From Atopobium minutum (GTDB taxonomy: Bacteria; Actinomycetota; Coriobacteriia; Coriobacteriales; Atopobiaceae): 64,000 bases of DNA. The DNA is taken from the NCBI GenBank assembly GCA_900105895.1, contig FNSH01000001.1, positions 124,001 to 188,000 of the forward strand. The letters run 5' to 3'. Below the pieces are notes generated by a model. That model was not told the DNA's origin and did no database searches. It was given only the letters and a program-made list of their open reading frames with translations. Positions within the stretch are counted from its first letter, which is position 1, and each line of letters opens with the position of its first letter. Below, piece after piece: positions 63,556 to 64,000 of this stretch. A program made the position numbers and the translations under genes.

Positions 63556-64000
63556 TTATGCAACGTCACCGTTGACAACTACCTGTTTTCCTGCAACAAA
63601 CACATCACTTGCAAAGCCCGTGAGTTCATCGCCCAAAAACGCTGAGTTCTTGGATTTGGACTCAAAGTATTCTTTGGTGATCACGCGAGTCTGTGAAGGA
63701 TCGATAAGCGTGAGATCTGCCACGCTGCCCTCGGCAATACTTACAGGAGCCAGACGCAAAATCTTACGCGGGTTGATAGCCATCACCTCTACCAGCTGAG
63801 ACCAGCTCATCTTGCCAGGAAGTACCAGCTTGGTAAGCATGAGGGGCAAGGAAGTCTCCAAACCAATCATGCCAAAGAACGCAATCTCCCACTCGCAGTC
63901 CTTCTCGTGAGCTGCATGGGGCGCATGGTCGGTAACCACGCAATCAATGGAGCCGTCGAGAAGCCCTTCGCGCAGGGCCTGGGCATCAGAAGCAAGACGC
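63556..64000 (-). CDS. pyrC: Dihydroorotase (partial)
   Basis: The C-terminal ~148 residues of a class I dihydroorotase; the gene continues beyond the window edge. VTDHAPH with a metal/catalytic Asp and His, the helix LVEVMAINPRKILRL and the closing ADLTLIDPSQTRVIT identify it. It closes carbamoyl-aspartate to dihydroorotate, the step before PyrD. It is the first visible gene of the pyrCKDF cluster. Confidence 0.92.
   Translation of the reverse strand, partial: RLASDAQALREGLLDGSIDCVVTDHAPHAAHEKDCEWEIAFFGMIGLETSLPLMLTKLVLPGKMSWSQLVEVMAINPRKILRLAPVSIAEGSVADLTLIDPSQTRVITKEYFESKSKNSAFLGDELTGFASDVFVAGKQVVVNGDVA

Overview
This window looks like chromosome from a low-to-mid G+C actinobacterium of class Coriobacteriia, most likely an Atopobium/Lancefieldella/Olsenella relative. 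That placement is inferred. Actinobacterial signatures are the GarA-like FHA gene followed by an FtsR-like MerR gene and the block pyrF-mihF-gmk-rpoZ. Firmicute-like signatures are spoVS, RNase Y, RNase J and a YneA-type LysM gene divergent from lexA. Base composition is in the mid-40s % G+C by eye (not computed). Nearly all of it is housekeeping DNA. I see no prophage, insertion sequence, CRISPR array or rRNA. The only tRNA found is tRNA-Pro(GGG).

Layout. 1-4.5 kb: end of an ABC-F gene, a heterodimeric ABC exporter and a membrane-bound XRE regulator. 4.7 kb: tRNA-Pro on the minus strand. 5-9.7 kb (+): CDP-alcohol phosphatidyltransferase, D,D-carboxypeptidase, a GcvT-fold protein, garA-like, ftsR-like, apt. 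9.8-12.7 kb (+): NlpC/P60 hydrolase and ClC transporter. 13-16.5 kb (-): trxB, purine permease, dut, nrdR. 16.6-18.6 kb: SOS locus, with a LysM division-inhibitor-like gene and lexA divergent around three LexA boxes, then an acyltransferase-like membrane protein. 18.6-27.4 kb (-): hflX, miaA, miaB, spoVS, a GHKL ATPase, rny, recX, recA (own LexA box). 27.5-34.5 kb (-): pncC, pgsA, rimO, yajQ, rodZ-like, ftsK (split). 34.5-41.8 kb (-): rnj, pnp, rpsO, recO, era, dgkA, ybeY. 42-43.8 kb (+): an LPXTG surface protein sitting between ybeY and phoH. 43.9-48.6 kb (-): phoH, mtaB, dnaJ and a membrane DnaJ-like gene (split). 48.8-54.1 kb: histidine phosphatase (+), hemW, dusB, lepA (-), rpsT (+). 54.1-58.2 kb (-): holA, comEC, comEA. 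58.4-64 kb (-): thiI, rpoZ, gmk, mihF, pyrF (split), pyrD, pyrK, pyrC (partial).

How the genes work together. The window joins DNA-damage control (lexA, LysM protein, recA, recX, recO), RNA turnover (rny, rnj, pnp), tRNA and ribosome modification (three MiaB-family methylthiotransferases, miaA, dusB, thiI), pyrimidine synthesis and DNA uptake (comEA/comEC).

Most notable observations: (1) the octamer TTTTCTCG/CGAGAAAA occurs about 21 times by hand count, against about 2 expected; (2) ftsK, the DnaJ-like gene and pyrF are each broken by one missing G/C in a short G/C run, a pattern pointing to sequencing error or, less likely, real disruption; (3) a J-domain protein whose second C-terminal domain is replaced by membrane segments; (4) an uncharacterised GHKL ATPase between spoVS and rny; (5) a surface-protein gene splitting the normally contiguous phoH-ybeY pair; (6) paired AAAC-N4-GTTT sites upstream of mihF.
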